A stretch of DNA of 50,288 nucleotides from an uncultured Christensenellaceae bacterium (GTDB taxonomy: Bacteria > Bacillota > Clostridia > Christensenellales > Borkfalkiaceae). Made by a program: the position numbers and the translations under genes. Below the pieces are notes generated by a model. It had not been told where the DNA came from. It saw nothing but the letters and a program-made list of their open reading frames with translations, and ran no database searches. The stretch is from positions 2,161 to 52,448 of the forward strand of contig CAJUMW010000011.1 of NCBI GenBank assembly GCA_910587625.1, written 5' to 3'. The stretch's first letter is position 1. Each line of letters starts with the position of its first letter. Of the stretch, positions 41,175 to 49,248 are shown piece by piece.

Positions 41175-43100
41175 TCATATGTCAAGCTCGGCTACGAGTT
41201 TTGCGTTCTCTTCGATGAACTGGCGGCGGAGTTCGGGTTGCTCGCCCATTAAAAGCGAAAACATTTTGTCGGCTTCGACCGCGTCCTCGACGTTGATACG
41301 CACAAGCGTGCGCCTTGCAGGGTCCATTGTAGTTTCCCAAAGTTGTTCTTTGTTCATTTCACCAAGTCCCTTATAGCGTTGAAGCTCGAACTTGCCGTCG
41401 TAGCTGTTTCTGAAATCTTCAAGCGCCTTGTCGTCGTAGAGATAGGTGTCCGGTATGCCCTTTGCCGAAACCTTGTAGAGTGGCGGCTGAGCCGCGTAGA
41501 CGTGCCCGTTTTCGACAAGGGGACGCATATAGCGGAAGAAGAAGGTCAACAAAAGTATTCTTATGTGCGAGCCGTCTACGTCCGCGTCGGTCATTATTAT
41601 TATTCTGTCGTATCTGAGCTTGCTTTCGTCAAAGTTTTCCTGTATGCCGCAGCCGAAAGCAGTTATCATTGCCTTTATCTCTTCGTTTTCGAGTACGCGG
41701 TTTATTCTTACCTTTTCAACGTTCAAAATTTTTCCGCGGAGGGGCAATATTGCCTGAAAACGCCTGTCGCGGCCCTGCTTTGCCGTGCCGCCAGCCGAGT
41801 CACCCTCGACTATATAAATTTCGCAAAGTTCGCTGCGTTTATCCGAACAATCGGCAAGCTTGCCGGGGAGCTTGGTGCTCTCCAAAACGCCCTTTCTGTG
41901 CGTTTCTTCCCTTGCAAGGCGCGCCGCCTCCCTTGCCCTTTGCGCGGTTATACAGCGCATTATAAGCTCTTTGGTTTCGGCGGGGTGCTCTTCGAGATAG
42001 GTGCCGAATTTGTCGACTACCGCCTTTTGAACGAAGCTGCGGACGTACGTCGAGCACAGCTTGGCTTTGGTCTGGCTTTCGTACTGCGCGTCGGCAATCT
42101 TTACCGAAACTACGGCGGTTATACCCTCCCTTACGTCGTCACCCGAAAGTTTTTCGCTTTCCTTCAAGATATTCAGGCGCCTGCCTGCGTCGTTGATTAC
42201 CTTTGTAAGCGCGGCTTTAAACCCGTCGAGGTGGGTGCCGCCGTCGGGCTGGCGTATGTTGTTCGAGAAGGGAAAAATCTGCTCGGTATAGCCGTCATTG
42301 TACTGTATCGCAACTTCCAAAAACTTGTCGTCGCCCTCCGATTCTTCAAAATACACGGGCTTTTCAAACAACACAGACTTGCCTTTGTTTATATCCTCGA
42401 TAAAGTGAACGACGCCGCCCGCGTAACAGAAACTGTCGTGACGTTCCTTTTCTCCGCGGTAGTCGGACAAGTTGAGCTTTAAGCCCTTGTTGAGGTAGGA
42501 AAGCTCACGCAAAAGCGTCTTTAAAGTGTCGTAATTGAAGTCGACGGTTTCAAGTATGGTTGCGTCGGGGTGGAAGGTTATTGTCGTGCCCGTCTTGTCG
42601 GTATCCCCGACTATTTTCAAGGGTTCTTCCGGAATGCCGCAGTGGTAAACCTGCCTGTAAATGTGACCCCTCTGGCAGACTTCCGCAGTCAGCGTGTCGG
42701 AAAGCGCGTTTACGCAGGATACGCCCACGCCGTGCAGACCCGACGAAATTTTGTAGCCACCCGCCTTGTTGCCGCCGCCGAACTTGCCGCCGGCGTTGAG
42801 GTTTGTAAGCGCAAGCTCGACTCCGCTTATGCCCGTATCGGTATTTATGCCCGTGGGTATGCCCCTGCCGTTATCCTTTACCGAGCAAGAGCCGTCCGCA
42901 GTTATTACCACCTCGATAGTGTCGCAATAACCTGCCAAAGCTTCGTCAATGGAGTTGTCGATAACTTCCCTGACAAGGCAATGCAGGCCCTTTTCGTCGG
43001 TAGGTCCGATATACATTCCGGGGTGTTCTCTTACGGGTTCAAGCCCCTTTAACGCCCTTAGAGAGTTGGCGTCGTAACTGTTTTCGATTTTATCGGGCAT
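41175..43100 (-). CDS. gyrB: DNA gyrase subunit B
   Basis: ATPase and Toprim subunit. GHKL motifs are visible (EVIDNSIDEA, DNGRGIP, GLHGVG), then the transducer domain, and the Toprim metal motifs EGDSAGG (near residue 423) and DADVDGSHI (near 500). The conserved C-terminal QRYKGLGEMN is intact. 641 aa is the usual Gram-positive length. AAGGAG stands before the ATG, and its promoter gives a leader of about 30-40 bases. Partner GyrA carries a gyrase-type box, so the pair is assigned as gyrase. Confidence 0.96.
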   Translation of the reverse strand: MPDKIENSYDANSLRALKGLEPVREHPGMYIGPTDEKGLHCLVREVIDNSIDEALAGYCDTIEVVITADGSCSVKDNGRGIPTGINTDTGISGVELALTNLNAGGKFGGGNKAGGYKISSGLHGVGVSCVNALSDTLTAEVCQRGHIYRQVYHCGIPEEPLKIVGDTDKTGTTITFHPDATILETVDFNYDTLKTLLRELSYLNKGLKLNLSDYRGEKERHDSFCYAGGVVHFIEDINKGKSVLFEKPVYFEESEGDDKFLEVAIQYNDGYTEQIFPFSNNIRQPDGGTHLDGFKAALTKVINDAGRRLNILKESEKLSGDDVREGITAVVSVKIADAQYESQTKAKLCSTYVRSFVQKAVVDKFGTYLEEHPAETKELIMRCITAQRAREAARLAREETHRKGVLESTKLPGKLADCSDKRSELCEIYIVEGDSAGGTAKQGRDRRFQAILPLRGKILNVEKVRINRVLENEEIKAMITAFGCGIQENFDESKLRYDRIIIMTDADVDGSHIRILLLTFFFRYMRPLVENGHVYAAQPPLYKVSAKGIPDTYLYDDKALEDFRNSYDGKFELQRYKGLGEMNKEQLWETTMDPARRTLVRINVEDAVEADKMFSLLMGEQPELRRQFIEENAKLVAELDI

Positions 43101-43143
43101 AGTTTTATCTCCTTATTTTCAATACGAAAATTTACTTTTAATT

Positions 43144-43172
43144 ATTATACCATATTATATAATAGATTGCAA
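43144..43172 (-). promoter_or_regulatory. gyrB promoter
   Basis: Minus-strand TTGCAA (43172-43167), 17-base spacer, TATAAT (43149-43144). Confidence 0.75.
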
Positions 43173-43234
43173 CAATTTGAACGAAAATTTATTTGTCAAG
43201 TATGTTTTACGCGCAATTTTCACATACTTTTTTT

Positions 43235-43390
43235 ATGGAAAAATGTAGATTTTTGAACAGCGACGATTTCGATTTTACCCAAGAGTTTTTCGAGTGCGGA
43301 ACTTGCGGCAACCACGTCTGCAAAACGCAGGCGGAAATTTGGAGCAGAATTTGCCCCAACTGCTTCGGCAGGCTTTACCGCATAAGCTGA
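43235..43390 (+). CDS. Zinc-ribbon-like small protein (51 aa)
   Basis: A CGTCG-x2-C and a later CPNC provide two metal-binding cysteine pairs, consistent with a rubredoxin/zinc-ribbon knuckle. The N-terminal 20 residues are Phe/Asp-rich. I start at ATG 43235 (MEKCRFL); an upstream TTG at 43193 would add 14 residues of no character. No ribosome site is visible; a CATACT sits 7 bases before the ATG. It is alone and convergent with the M50 gene. Function unknown. Confidence 0.6.
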   Translation: MEKCRFLNSDDFDFTQEFFECGTCGNHVCKTQAEIWSRICPNCFGRLYRIS

Positions 43391-43430
43391 AAGCCGCCTC
43401 GCTTGTGCGAGACGGCTCTTTATTCTTAAA
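43391..43430 (+). terminator. Terminator after zinc-ribbon gene
   Basis: Stem AGCCG-CCTCGC / GCGAG-ACGGCT with one mismatch, TTGT loop, then tctttattctt. Confidence 0.6.
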
Positions 43431-44142
43431 AATATTCCTCTTTCAAATCTTCAAAACGGCGCTTGTATTTTTCCGCCTCTTCCTTGTTGCCCAAAGCTTC
43501 TAAATATTTATATCTGAGCTCGCAAAGGCAAACAAAGCTCGGGTCGTCCTCGCGTATTTGCGGAAGGTCGAAGATAAGCGATTTGTCTATATCCTTAATA
43601 TCCGTACCGTTTAAAAGCATAGCCTGAACGCCGAGCACAGCAAGCATAACCTTGCTTTCGGGATTGTTTTTTTGAAGCAAGTCAACGACGACGCGCCCGT
43701 CGCTCTTACCACCCGAATACTCAACGGGAAAGGCGTTTAAAACAAATAGATACGCCGAAGCGGGAGAAAGCACGCCCAGCCAGACGGGCAAGTCGGGCAC
43801 AGCCGCAACGACTATACCGAGAACGACGAAAATTAAATTTACAATAAGACCGCCAAGCGAAGTTACAATCATTCTCGCGCGCAAGTTTTTGTGCGTTTTG
43901 GGTATTATTTTACAGCTTGACGAGGCAAAAAAGCTCAACTCCGGCACGGCTTTCACGCGCGACATTGCGCCGAAAAGCATATGCCCGAGCTCGTGCAGAA
44001 GGCTTGCCGCCGACAGAGCGAAGAGTATTGCGGCATAGAACGCGAGCGACCACAGGCCGTAACTTGTCCAACAGTTTATACAAATCGGCAAAGCCAGCGC
44101 TACGCCGGCAAGCAGCGAGCAGATTACGGATACTATTTTCAA
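43426..44142 (-). CDS. Membrane zinc metallopeptidase, M50 (site-2 protease-like) (238 aa)
   Basis: Four or more hydrophobic helices, with the zinc motif HELGH (about residues 50-54) inside the second. The third ligand region reads NAFPVEYSGGKSDGR, a variant of the family's N-x2-P-x4-LDG motif with Ser in place of Leu. The C-terminal 70 residues are helical and charged. Related M50 proteins include SpoIVFB-type proteases, and the gene follows ppx and the yabPQ-divIC cluster, so a role in sporulation signalling is possible but not demonstrated. Overlaps ppx by 4 bases (ATGA). Confidence 0.8.
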   Translation of the reverse strand: MKIVSVICSLLAGVALALPICINCWTSYGLWSLAFYAAILFALSAASLLHELGHMLFGAMSRVKAVPELSFFASSSCKIIPKTHKNLRARMIVTSLGGLIVNLIFVVLGIVVAAVPDLPVWLGVLSPASAYLFVLNAFPVEYSGGKSDGRVVVDLLQKNNPESKVMLAVLGVQAMLLNGTDIKDIDKSLIFDLPQIREDDPSFVCLCELRYKYLEALGNKEEAEKYKRRFEDLKEEYF

Positions 44143-45005
44143 AGTTTGCCTTCCTTTAAAATTACATATCCCTCCAAGTTGTCGCTGTCCGATACCGTAA
44201 TTTTATCTATTTTAAGCTTTTTCATAAGCATTGCAAGCAGGGTTGCGCCGCCTGCGATTATGTCCGCGCGCCGCGAATCCACCGTAAGCATATCGCATAT
44301 CTTTTCTATCGGGGTTGCCAAAAGCAGGTCGGCAAGGTTTTCAACCTCGCTTAATGTCAAAGTGCTGCCCTGAATTTTTTCGGGGTCATAAACTCTTAGC
44401 CCGAGTTTGAGCGCGGCAAGCGTGGTTGCCGTGCCGCTGACTCCCCACATTTCAAAGTTTTCGGCGGTAAAGTTGCCGTACTCTTCGAGTTTGGGCAATA
44501 TTACCGAAATAAGCTTTTGCTTGTCGCGGCCCGCCAAATCGTAAAGCCGAACGGCGCCGATATCCACGCTCTTCGCGTAAAGCGTTTTGCCGCCCTGTTG
44601 AACGGTAACTTCCGTGCTTGCGCCGCCAAGGTCAATTATTCCGCCGTCACGGTTGCCGACAGCGCCCAAAATAGCAATTTTTGCCTCGGTTTCTCCGCTT
44701 AACACCTCGACGTCGATACCGCACAGCGACTTAACCCTCGTTAAAAACTTTTTGCCGTTCTGCGCGCCGCGCACGGCAGCCGTCGCAAAAGCGTAAATTT
44801 TTTGCGCGCCGTCGGTTATTGCTTTTTGTACATAATCGCTTACCGCCTTAGCGCTGCGCTCGATTGCCACGGGAGAGAGCTTGCCCGAAAATGACAGTCC
44901 CTCTCCGAGCCTTGTGGTCGTAAGCACTTTATATAAAGTTTTTCCGTCCGCGAAAGTCGCAAGGCGGACGGAGTTTGAACCGATATCTATTGCAGAAATA
45001 ACCAT
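44139..45005 (-). CDS. Ppx/GppA-family phosphatase (288 aa)
   Basis: The ASKHA fold signatures are visible: DIGSNSVRL (residues 6-14) and IDLGGASTEV (about 138-147), plus SGTATT near 205. It is a short form covering only the catalytic core, without the C-terminal HD-like domain found in longer enzymes. Substrate is polyphosphate or guanosine pentaphosphate in relatives. Sits between divIC and the M50 gene with 5-base and overlapping junctions, implying one operon. Confidence 0.88.
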   Translation of the reverse strand: MVISAIDIGSNSVRLATFADGKTLYKVLTTTRLGEGLSFSGKLSPVAIERSAKAVSDYVQKAITDGAQKIYAFATAAVRGAQNGKKFLTRVKSLCGIDVEVLSGETEAKIAILGAVGNRDGGIIDLGGASTEVTVQQGGKTLYAKSVDIGAVRLYDLAGRDKQKLISVILPKLEEYGNFTAENFEMWGVSGTATTLAALKLGLRVYDPEKIQGSTLTLSEVENLADLLLATPIEKICDMLTVDSRRADIIAGGATLLAMLMKKLKIDKITVSDSDNLEGYVILKEGKL

Positions 45006-45010
45006 ATCAA

Positions 45011-45277
45011 TTAGTTGGGGTAATGATAACCGAGTTTGAACGCCAATTCAAGCAGATACTCTTCGTACTGCTCGGACTCGAAAAAGTCGAGCTCGTCCTT
45101 TTTATCTTCAAGCAGCCTTGAATAGTACTCGTACTCGCGCGCAAGCTGTTTATACTCGTTGTTTTGACCGACTATTTCAACCAGCTGATAGATTATTACC
45201 GCGACGAGAATTACCATTAATATGATAACGTTTACCGTGACGGCTGCCGCCAGACGGTTTTTCTTTTGTTCGTCCAA
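45011..45277 (-). CDS. divIC: DivIC/FtsL-type septum initiation protein (88 aa)
   Basis: One N-terminal membrane helix (about residues 14-36), a heptad-rich coiled coil (about 37-70) and the terminal EEYLLELAFKLGYHYPN of the DivIC family. I choose a TTG start at 45277 because AAGGAG lies 7 bases before it; an ATG at 45307 would put the Shine-Dalgarno site inside the coding region. Position after yabP-yabQ matches the common Firmicutes order. It overlaps yabQ by 101 bases in another frame. Confidence 0.85.
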   Translation of the reverse strand: MDEQKKNRLAAAVTVNVIILMVILVAVIIYQLVEIVGQNNEYKQLAREYEYYSRLLEDKKDELDFFESEQYEEYLLELAFKLGYHYPN

Positions 45278-45620
45278 CTTTCTTCTCCTTATGAATACTG
45301 TAAACATTATACACTTTTTTTACAAAAAAAGCAACTATTAAATGTATGCTTTTTAAATATACGATTGCGCCGAGTACGCAACCGAGCAGCATATAAAACC
45401 TCAGATTTTCAAAATCGAACATTACCGCCGTGAAAATAAAGCCCACGGCAAAGGTTATGCAATAGAGCAAATCCGAAATTATTATAAAAATTTTGTCTTT
45501 AACAGTGTAGCGTTGCTTGTCTATTCCGCAGCACACGGCTCGGGCAACGTAAAAAACGTCGTACACCGTGCCGCTCAATATGCCGCAGAACATACATATT
45601 ATAAAAATAAAAAATGCCAT
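45177..45620 (-). CDS. yabQ: Spore cortex biosynthesis protein YabQ-like (147 aa)
   Basis: Three to four membrane helices and the order with yabP and divIC identify YabQ, needed for spore cortex formation in Bacillus. The first 110 residues carry the family pattern (GTVYDVFYVARAV near the start). The last 34 residues (GRTKEKPSGGSR and on) are basic, hydrophilic and encoded in the region that also encodes DivIC, so they look like a late extension. No Shine-Dalgarno site; translation may be coupled to yabP, which ends 6 bases upstream. Confidence 0.82.
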   Translation of the reverse strand: MAFFIFIICMFCGILSGTVYDVFYVARAVCCGIDKQRYTVKDKIFIIISDLLYCITFAVGFIFTAVMFDFENLRFYMLLGCVLGAIVYLKSIHLIVAFFVKKVYNVYSIHKEKKVGRTKEKPSGGSRHGKRYHINGNSRRGNNLSAG

Positions 45621-45626
45621 TTTAAA

Positions 45627-45878
45627 TTATTTGAAAAGCTTTTGCCTCACAGACATACCTTTTTGCATATATTTGACGCCGTAAATATCTCCCGTTGCCG
45701 AAAACGCGCCGCTCGTCTTTGAAAAATTGACTATTTTCATTCCCGAACCCGTCACAAGTATTCGTCCGCCGGAATAGCTCAATACAATCTGTTTGTCCGA
45801 AAAACCGTCCACGCTTGAAATTGCGCTTGCCGTTATTCTCTTACACTGCTCGACGCTTAGATTATGCCCCTCTTCCAT
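45627..45878 (-). CDS. yabP: Sporulation protein YabP (YabP/YqfC family) (83 aa)
   Basis: The N-terminus MEEGHNLSVEQCKRITASAI, the middle FSDKQIVLSYSGGRILVTG and the late GAFSATGDIYGVKYM match the short beta-rich YabP/YqfC family made in the mother cell. I choose ATG 45878, where family resemblance starts; GGAGG lies 12 bases upstream, a little far. An ATG at 45899 would add seven residues. A terminator hairpin ends right before the upstream ATG, so the promoter must be inside the 30-base gap or the transcript is attenuated. Confidence 0.85.
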   Translation of the reverse strand: MEEGHNLSVEQCKRITASAISSVDGFSDKQIVLSYSGGRILVTGSGMKIVNFSKTSGAFSATGDIYGVKYMQKGMSVRQKLFK

Positions 45879-45898
45879 TCTGCATCTGTTCCTCCGCA

Positions 45899-45927
45899 TA
45901 AAAAATTACCACCCGATATGGGTGGTA
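45899..45927 (-). terminator. Terminator between typA/LRR remnant and yabP
   Basis: An 8-base perfect stem TACCACCC/GGGTGGTA (45907-45914 with 45920-45927) with AATTTTTT following on the minus strand. Confidence 0.7.
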
Positions 45928-45962
45928 TATTTTATTATAGTTTAAAAAGATTTATGAATAAC

Positions 45963-46193
45963 TTACGATATTTTCCAATTGTATTTGTAATATGTTTCGG
46001 AAAGAAACTTTGCATTTGCAGCGGAATCATCGAGGTTTAACGTAAGAGCCGCGTCCGTAGAAAACGAGGGGCACAGATAGAACGCCTGTTCGGGCAATGA
46101 AGTAATATTGCTGCCAAATGACACCGACTTTAAATTTTCATACTCTCTGAACGCGCCCTGTGAAAGATTTCCGTCGATAAATACCGCTTTAAA
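45963..46193 (-). pseudogene. 3' remnant of a BspA-type leucine-rich repeat gene
   Basis: The minus-strand frame directly after the typA stop reads on without start codon for 76 codons to a stop at 45965-45963. It contains SQGAFREYENLKSVSFGSN and ITSLPEQAFYLCPSF, unmistakable LRR_5/BspA repeat units, then an 18-residue tail ending in YYKYNWKIS. No ATG with a ribosome site begins it and the 5' part of the gene is gone, so this is the C-terminus of a deleted surface protein gene. The frame happens to be in phase with typA. A terminator 35 bases further on would have served the original gene. Confidence 0.75.
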
Positions 46194-48023
46194 TTATTCT
46201 CCCTTTTTGTCCTTTGCGCGTTGCTTTGCGCGAAGTTCGCTGTCGAGTATGCGCTTTCTTATGCGGATATTCTTGGGCGTAATTTCCAAAAGCTCGTCGT
46301 CACCGATAAATTCAAGACACTCTTCGAGGCTCATCTTCTTGGGAGTTATAAGCCTGAGTGCGTCGTCGGAAGAGCTTGAACGGGTATTTGTAAGGTGCTT
46401 GGTCTTGCAGACGTTGACGTTTATATCCTCGTTCTTGGGTGACTCCCCGACAATCATACCCTCATAGACGGGCGTACCCGCGCCGATAAACAGCGTTCCC
46501 CTGCCCTGAGCGTTGAAAAGTCCGTAAGTTACCGCCTCTCCCGTTTCAAACGCCACAAGCGAGCCCGTGCTGCGCCTTGTGAACTCTCCCTTATAGGGTT
46601 GATATTCGAAGAATACGCTGTTCATAACGCCTTCTCCCTTGGTCGAGGTCAAAAACTCTGACTTGTAGCCGAAAAGTCCGCGCGCAGGAACAATAAATTC
46701 AAGACGGGTGCGGCTGCCGATTGCGCTCATATGCAAAAGCTCGCCCTTGCGGTTACCCATACTCTGGAACACCGCGCCCGTAGCGTCGTCGGGAACGTCG
46801 ACTATCAGCCGCTCCATAGGCTCGTATTTAACGCCGTCGATTTCCTTGAACATTACTCTGGGAGTCGAAACCTGAAATTCGTAACCCTCCCTGCGCATAT
46901 TTTCAATGAGTATAGAAAGATGCATTTCTCCCCTGCCGCACACTCGATAACTGTCCGCAAACTCGGTTTCTTCAACCCTGAGCGAAACGTCTTTTAAAAG
47001 TTCGCGGAAGAGCCTGTCGCGAATATGACGGGTAGTGACCCACTTGCCGTCCTTGCCGGCAAAGGGAGAGTCGTTGACGGAGAAAGTCATTTCGACGGTA
47101 GGTTCGGTTATTTTCACAAACTTGTGCGGCTCTACGCAGTCCGTCGAACAGACGGTATCGCCGATATTAATTTTTTCAAGCCCCGAAAAACAGACTATAT
47201 CCCCCGCTTTTGCGCTTTCGCAGGGGACGCGGTTCAAACCGTCTATCTGATAGAGGTTTACTATTTTACCAGGAACTTTAAGCTGAATATTGTTGTAATT
47301 GCAAACTGTTACGGCTTGTCCCTGCTTTACCTCTCCGCGCTCTATTCTGCCTATGCCTATTCTGCCCACATAGTCGTTATAGTCTATCGAGGATACCAAT
47401 ATCTGCGCCGCACCCTCGGTGTCCGCCTCCAAAGGTTTAATGTGATCGAGTATGGTGTCGAAGAGCGGAGTCAAGTCCTTGCCGGGTTCGTTTAAATCGA
47501 GCGTTGCGGTGCCGTCCCTGCCCGAACACCATACGACGGGAGACATAAGCTGGTCGTCAGACGCGTCAAGCTCCAACAAGAGCTCTAAAATTTCGTCCTG
47601 AACTTCGTTTAATCGAGCGTCGGGACGGTCTATTTTATTTACGACTATTATAAGGCGGTGCCCCATTTCAAGCGCCTTTTGCATTACGAAGCGCGTTTGA
47701 GGCATAGGTCCCTCCGCTGCGTCAACGAGAACGAGCACACCGTTAACCATCATCATAACGCGCTCTACTTCACCTGAAAAGTCGGCGTGGCCCGGGGTGT
47801 CGACTACGTTTATTTTGACGCCCTTATAGTGTATTGCAGTGTTTTTTGCAAGTATGGTTATGCCGCGCTCGCGCTCCAAGGCGTTGGAGTCCATAACCCT
47901 GTCCTCTACCGCTTGATTATCGCGAAAAGTGTTGCCCTGTTTGAGCATTGCGTCTACAAGCGTGGTCTTGCCGTGGTCAACGTGCGCGATTATCGCAACG
48001 TTTCTTAAATCTTCTCTTAACAT
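46194..48023 (-). CDS. typA: Ribosome-associated translational GTPase TypA/BipA
   Basis: EF-G-like GTPase. G1 AHVDHGKTTL (residues 13-22), G3 DTPGHADF (about 76-83) and G4 NKIDRPDA (about 130-137) are intact, followed by domains II, III, V and the BipA-specific C-terminal part (NAQGRGTLFIGAG). Length 609 aa is normal. GAGG is 14 bases upstream of ATG, longer than usual. Its promoter is visible 30-60 bases upstream. Stop codon abuts an LRR remnant in the same frame. Confidence 0.95.
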   Translation of the reverse strand: MLREDLRNVAIIAHVDHGKTTLVDAMLKQGNTFRDNQAVEDRVMDSNALERERGITILAKNTAIHYKGVKINVVDTPGHADFSGEVERVMMMVNGVLVLVDAAEGPMPQTRFVMQKALEMGHRLIIVVNKIDRPDARLNEVQDEILELLLELDASDDQLMSPVVWCSGRDGTATLDLNEPGKDLTPLFDTILDHIKPLEADTEGAAQILVSSIDYNDYVGRIGIGRIERGEVKQGQAVTVCNYNNIQLKVPGKIVNLYQIDGLNRVPCESAKAGDIVCFSGLEKINIGDTVCSTDCVEPHKFVKITEPTVEMTFSVNDSPFAGKDGKWVTTRHIRDRLFRELLKDVSLRVEETEFADSYRVCGRGEMHLSILIENMRREGYEFQVSTPRVMFKEIDGVKYEPMERLIVDVPDDATGAVFQSMGNRKGELLHMSAIGSRTRLEFIVPARGLFGYKSEFLTSTKGEGVMNSVFFEYQPYKGEFTRRSTGSLVAFETGEAVTYGLFNAQGRGTLFIGAGTPVYEGMIVGESPKNEDINVNVCKTKHLTNTRSSSSDDALRLITPKKMSLEECLEFIGDDELLEITPKNIRIRKRILDSELRAKQRAKDKKGE

Positions 48024-48058
48024 CTAATATAAAATTCCTCGTAAAAATTACCTTTAAA

Positions 48059-48087
48059 ATTCTAATATTATTAAGGCAAAAAAGCAA
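48059..48087 (-). promoter_or_regulatory. typA promoter
   Basis: Minus-strand TTGCTT (48087-48082), 17-base spacer, TAGAAT (48064-48059). The gap to the upstream small ORF is AT-rich and otherwise holds only a weak ATTAAACGG/CCGTTTTAAT hairpin with a long loop. Confidence 0.55.
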
Positions 48088-48144
48088 CTCTATTAAAACG
48101 GTTTTTATAATTTTTTGAACAATGTTAAGCCGTTTAATAATTTG

Positions 48145-48225
48145 TTATTTTTTTATTTGTTCCAAAACTTTTATCGCCTCTTCGTTGCCGTTTTCCGAAA
48201 CCTTGATAAGTCGGTCTAAATTCAT
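48145..48225 (-). CDS. Possible 26-residue protein downstream of gpsA
   Basis: ATG 48225 starts MNLDRLIKVSENGNEEAIKV and ends EQIKK. AGGA about 9 bases upstream could serve as the ribosome site. The sequence looks like a single amphipathic helix-turn-helix of ankyrin/Sel1 flavour ('L..V.ENGNEEAI..L'), suggesting selection rather than chance. It begins 15 bases after the gpsA stop. Function unknown; a shrunken repeat-protein remnant is an alternative. Confidence 0.4.
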   Translation of the reverse strand: MNLDRLIKVSENGNEEAIKVLEQIKK

Positions 48226-48240
48226 TTAAGTTTATCCTAT

Positions 48241-49230
48241 TTAAAATTCCGATTTTGTAACTCTGTCGAACAGCTTCAAAATTATATCCATACATATACG
48301 CGCGCCGTCTCCGCCGTCAAAGGCGTGAGAGAGAAAGCAAGCTTCGTACACAGCTTCGGTAATGGGCAGCTCCAGCCCCTTTTTATCGGCAAGCTCTTTC
48401 ATTGCCTTTGCCGTCATTACACCCTCGGCAAGTTTGTCGAACTTTGTGCCGTGCACCATAAGCTCGCCGTATCTGCGGTTGTGCGAGTACTCGGAAAAAA
48501 GCGTAGTTTCATAATCCCCCAAATGCGCAAGCCCGTAAGCCGAGTTAAACTCTCCGCCCAAAGCTTTTATCAGCTTGCCCACCTCGTAAGCGCCGCGCGC
48601 CATAAGCGGACCCTTTAAGCTGGGATAGCCGCTTCCGTCGAGAACGCCTGCGGCTATGCCGAGCACGTTTTTTGCCGCCGCGCCTATTTCAGTACCTATG
48701 ATATCGTTGCCGTAGTAAAAGCGGATTAAATTCGACTTAAAACTTTCGGCAAGCGTCTTTTTAAGATTTTCGTCGTAGCTGTCGATAATCATACAGTTGG
48801 GAATACCCTGTGTGAAAGCCTGAATATGTCCCGGCCCGACCCAAACCGCGATTTTATTTTTTTCTATGCCGCTTTCCAAAAGCACTTCGGACAGACGTTT
48901 GCCCGTTGCCTCCTCTATGCCCTTCATACACAGTATAAATATTTTGTCCTTGACGTCGTAAACCGTAATCTTTTGCATAAAGCCGCGCAAGCCCTGCGAG
49001 GAAATGGAAATTATAATGACGTCGCTCTCCTGCAAAGCGCGCTCTAAGTCGCAGGTCAGCGTTATTGACTTGTCCAGCCTTACATAGTCGTTTTTGCCCG
49101 TTGTCTTTAAAATTTCATATGAATAGTCGCCCTCGGGACCCCAGCTTATAACTCTGTTTTTGAGAACGGTAGCCTGATACCAGGCAATAAAAGAGCCCCA
49201 ACGCCCGCAGCCCAACACCGATACGTTCAT
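48241..49230 (-). CDS. gpsA: NAD(P)-dependent glycerol-3-phosphate dehydrogenase
   Basis: Reduces dihydroxyacetone phosphate to sn-glycerol 3-phosphate for phospholipid synthesis. Nucleotide motif GCGRWG at residues 7-12 and the catalytic-lysine helix EIGAAAKNVLGIAAG (about 181-195) are clear; the C-terminal domain has the family's HLGDYETT segment. 329 aa. AAGGAG is 7 bases before ATG. Follows recR by 18 bases, in an operon with ybaB. Confidence 0.92.
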   Translation of the reverse strand: MNVSVLGCGRWGSFIAWYQATVLKNRVISWGPEGDYSYEILKTTGKNDYVRLDKSITLTCDLERALQESDVIIISISSQGLRGFMQKITVYDVKDKIFILCMKGIEEATGKRLSEVLLESGIEKNKIAVWVGPGHIQAFTQGIPNCMIIDSYDENLKKTLAESFKSNLIRFYYGNDIIGTEIGAAAKNVLGIAAGVLDGSGYPSLKGPLMARGAYEVGKLIKALGGEFNSAYGLAHLGDYETTLFSEYSHNRRYGELMVHGTKFDKLAEGVMTAKAMKELADKKGLELPITEAVYEACFLSHAFDGGDGARICMDIILKLFDRVTKSEF

Positions 49231-49248
49231 AATAATTCTCCTTGATTT

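Noticed and set aside
41343..42482. Long open frame on the plus strand opposite gyrB (379 codons)
   Set aside because: It is antisense to the conserved gyrB, has no ribosome site or family resemblance and results from the codon bias of gyrB.
38589..43100. Topoisomerase IV (parE-parC) instead of gyrase
   Set aside because: A GyrA-type box (QNRGGKG) is present and the C-terminal pinwheel is full-length, so gyrase is favoured.
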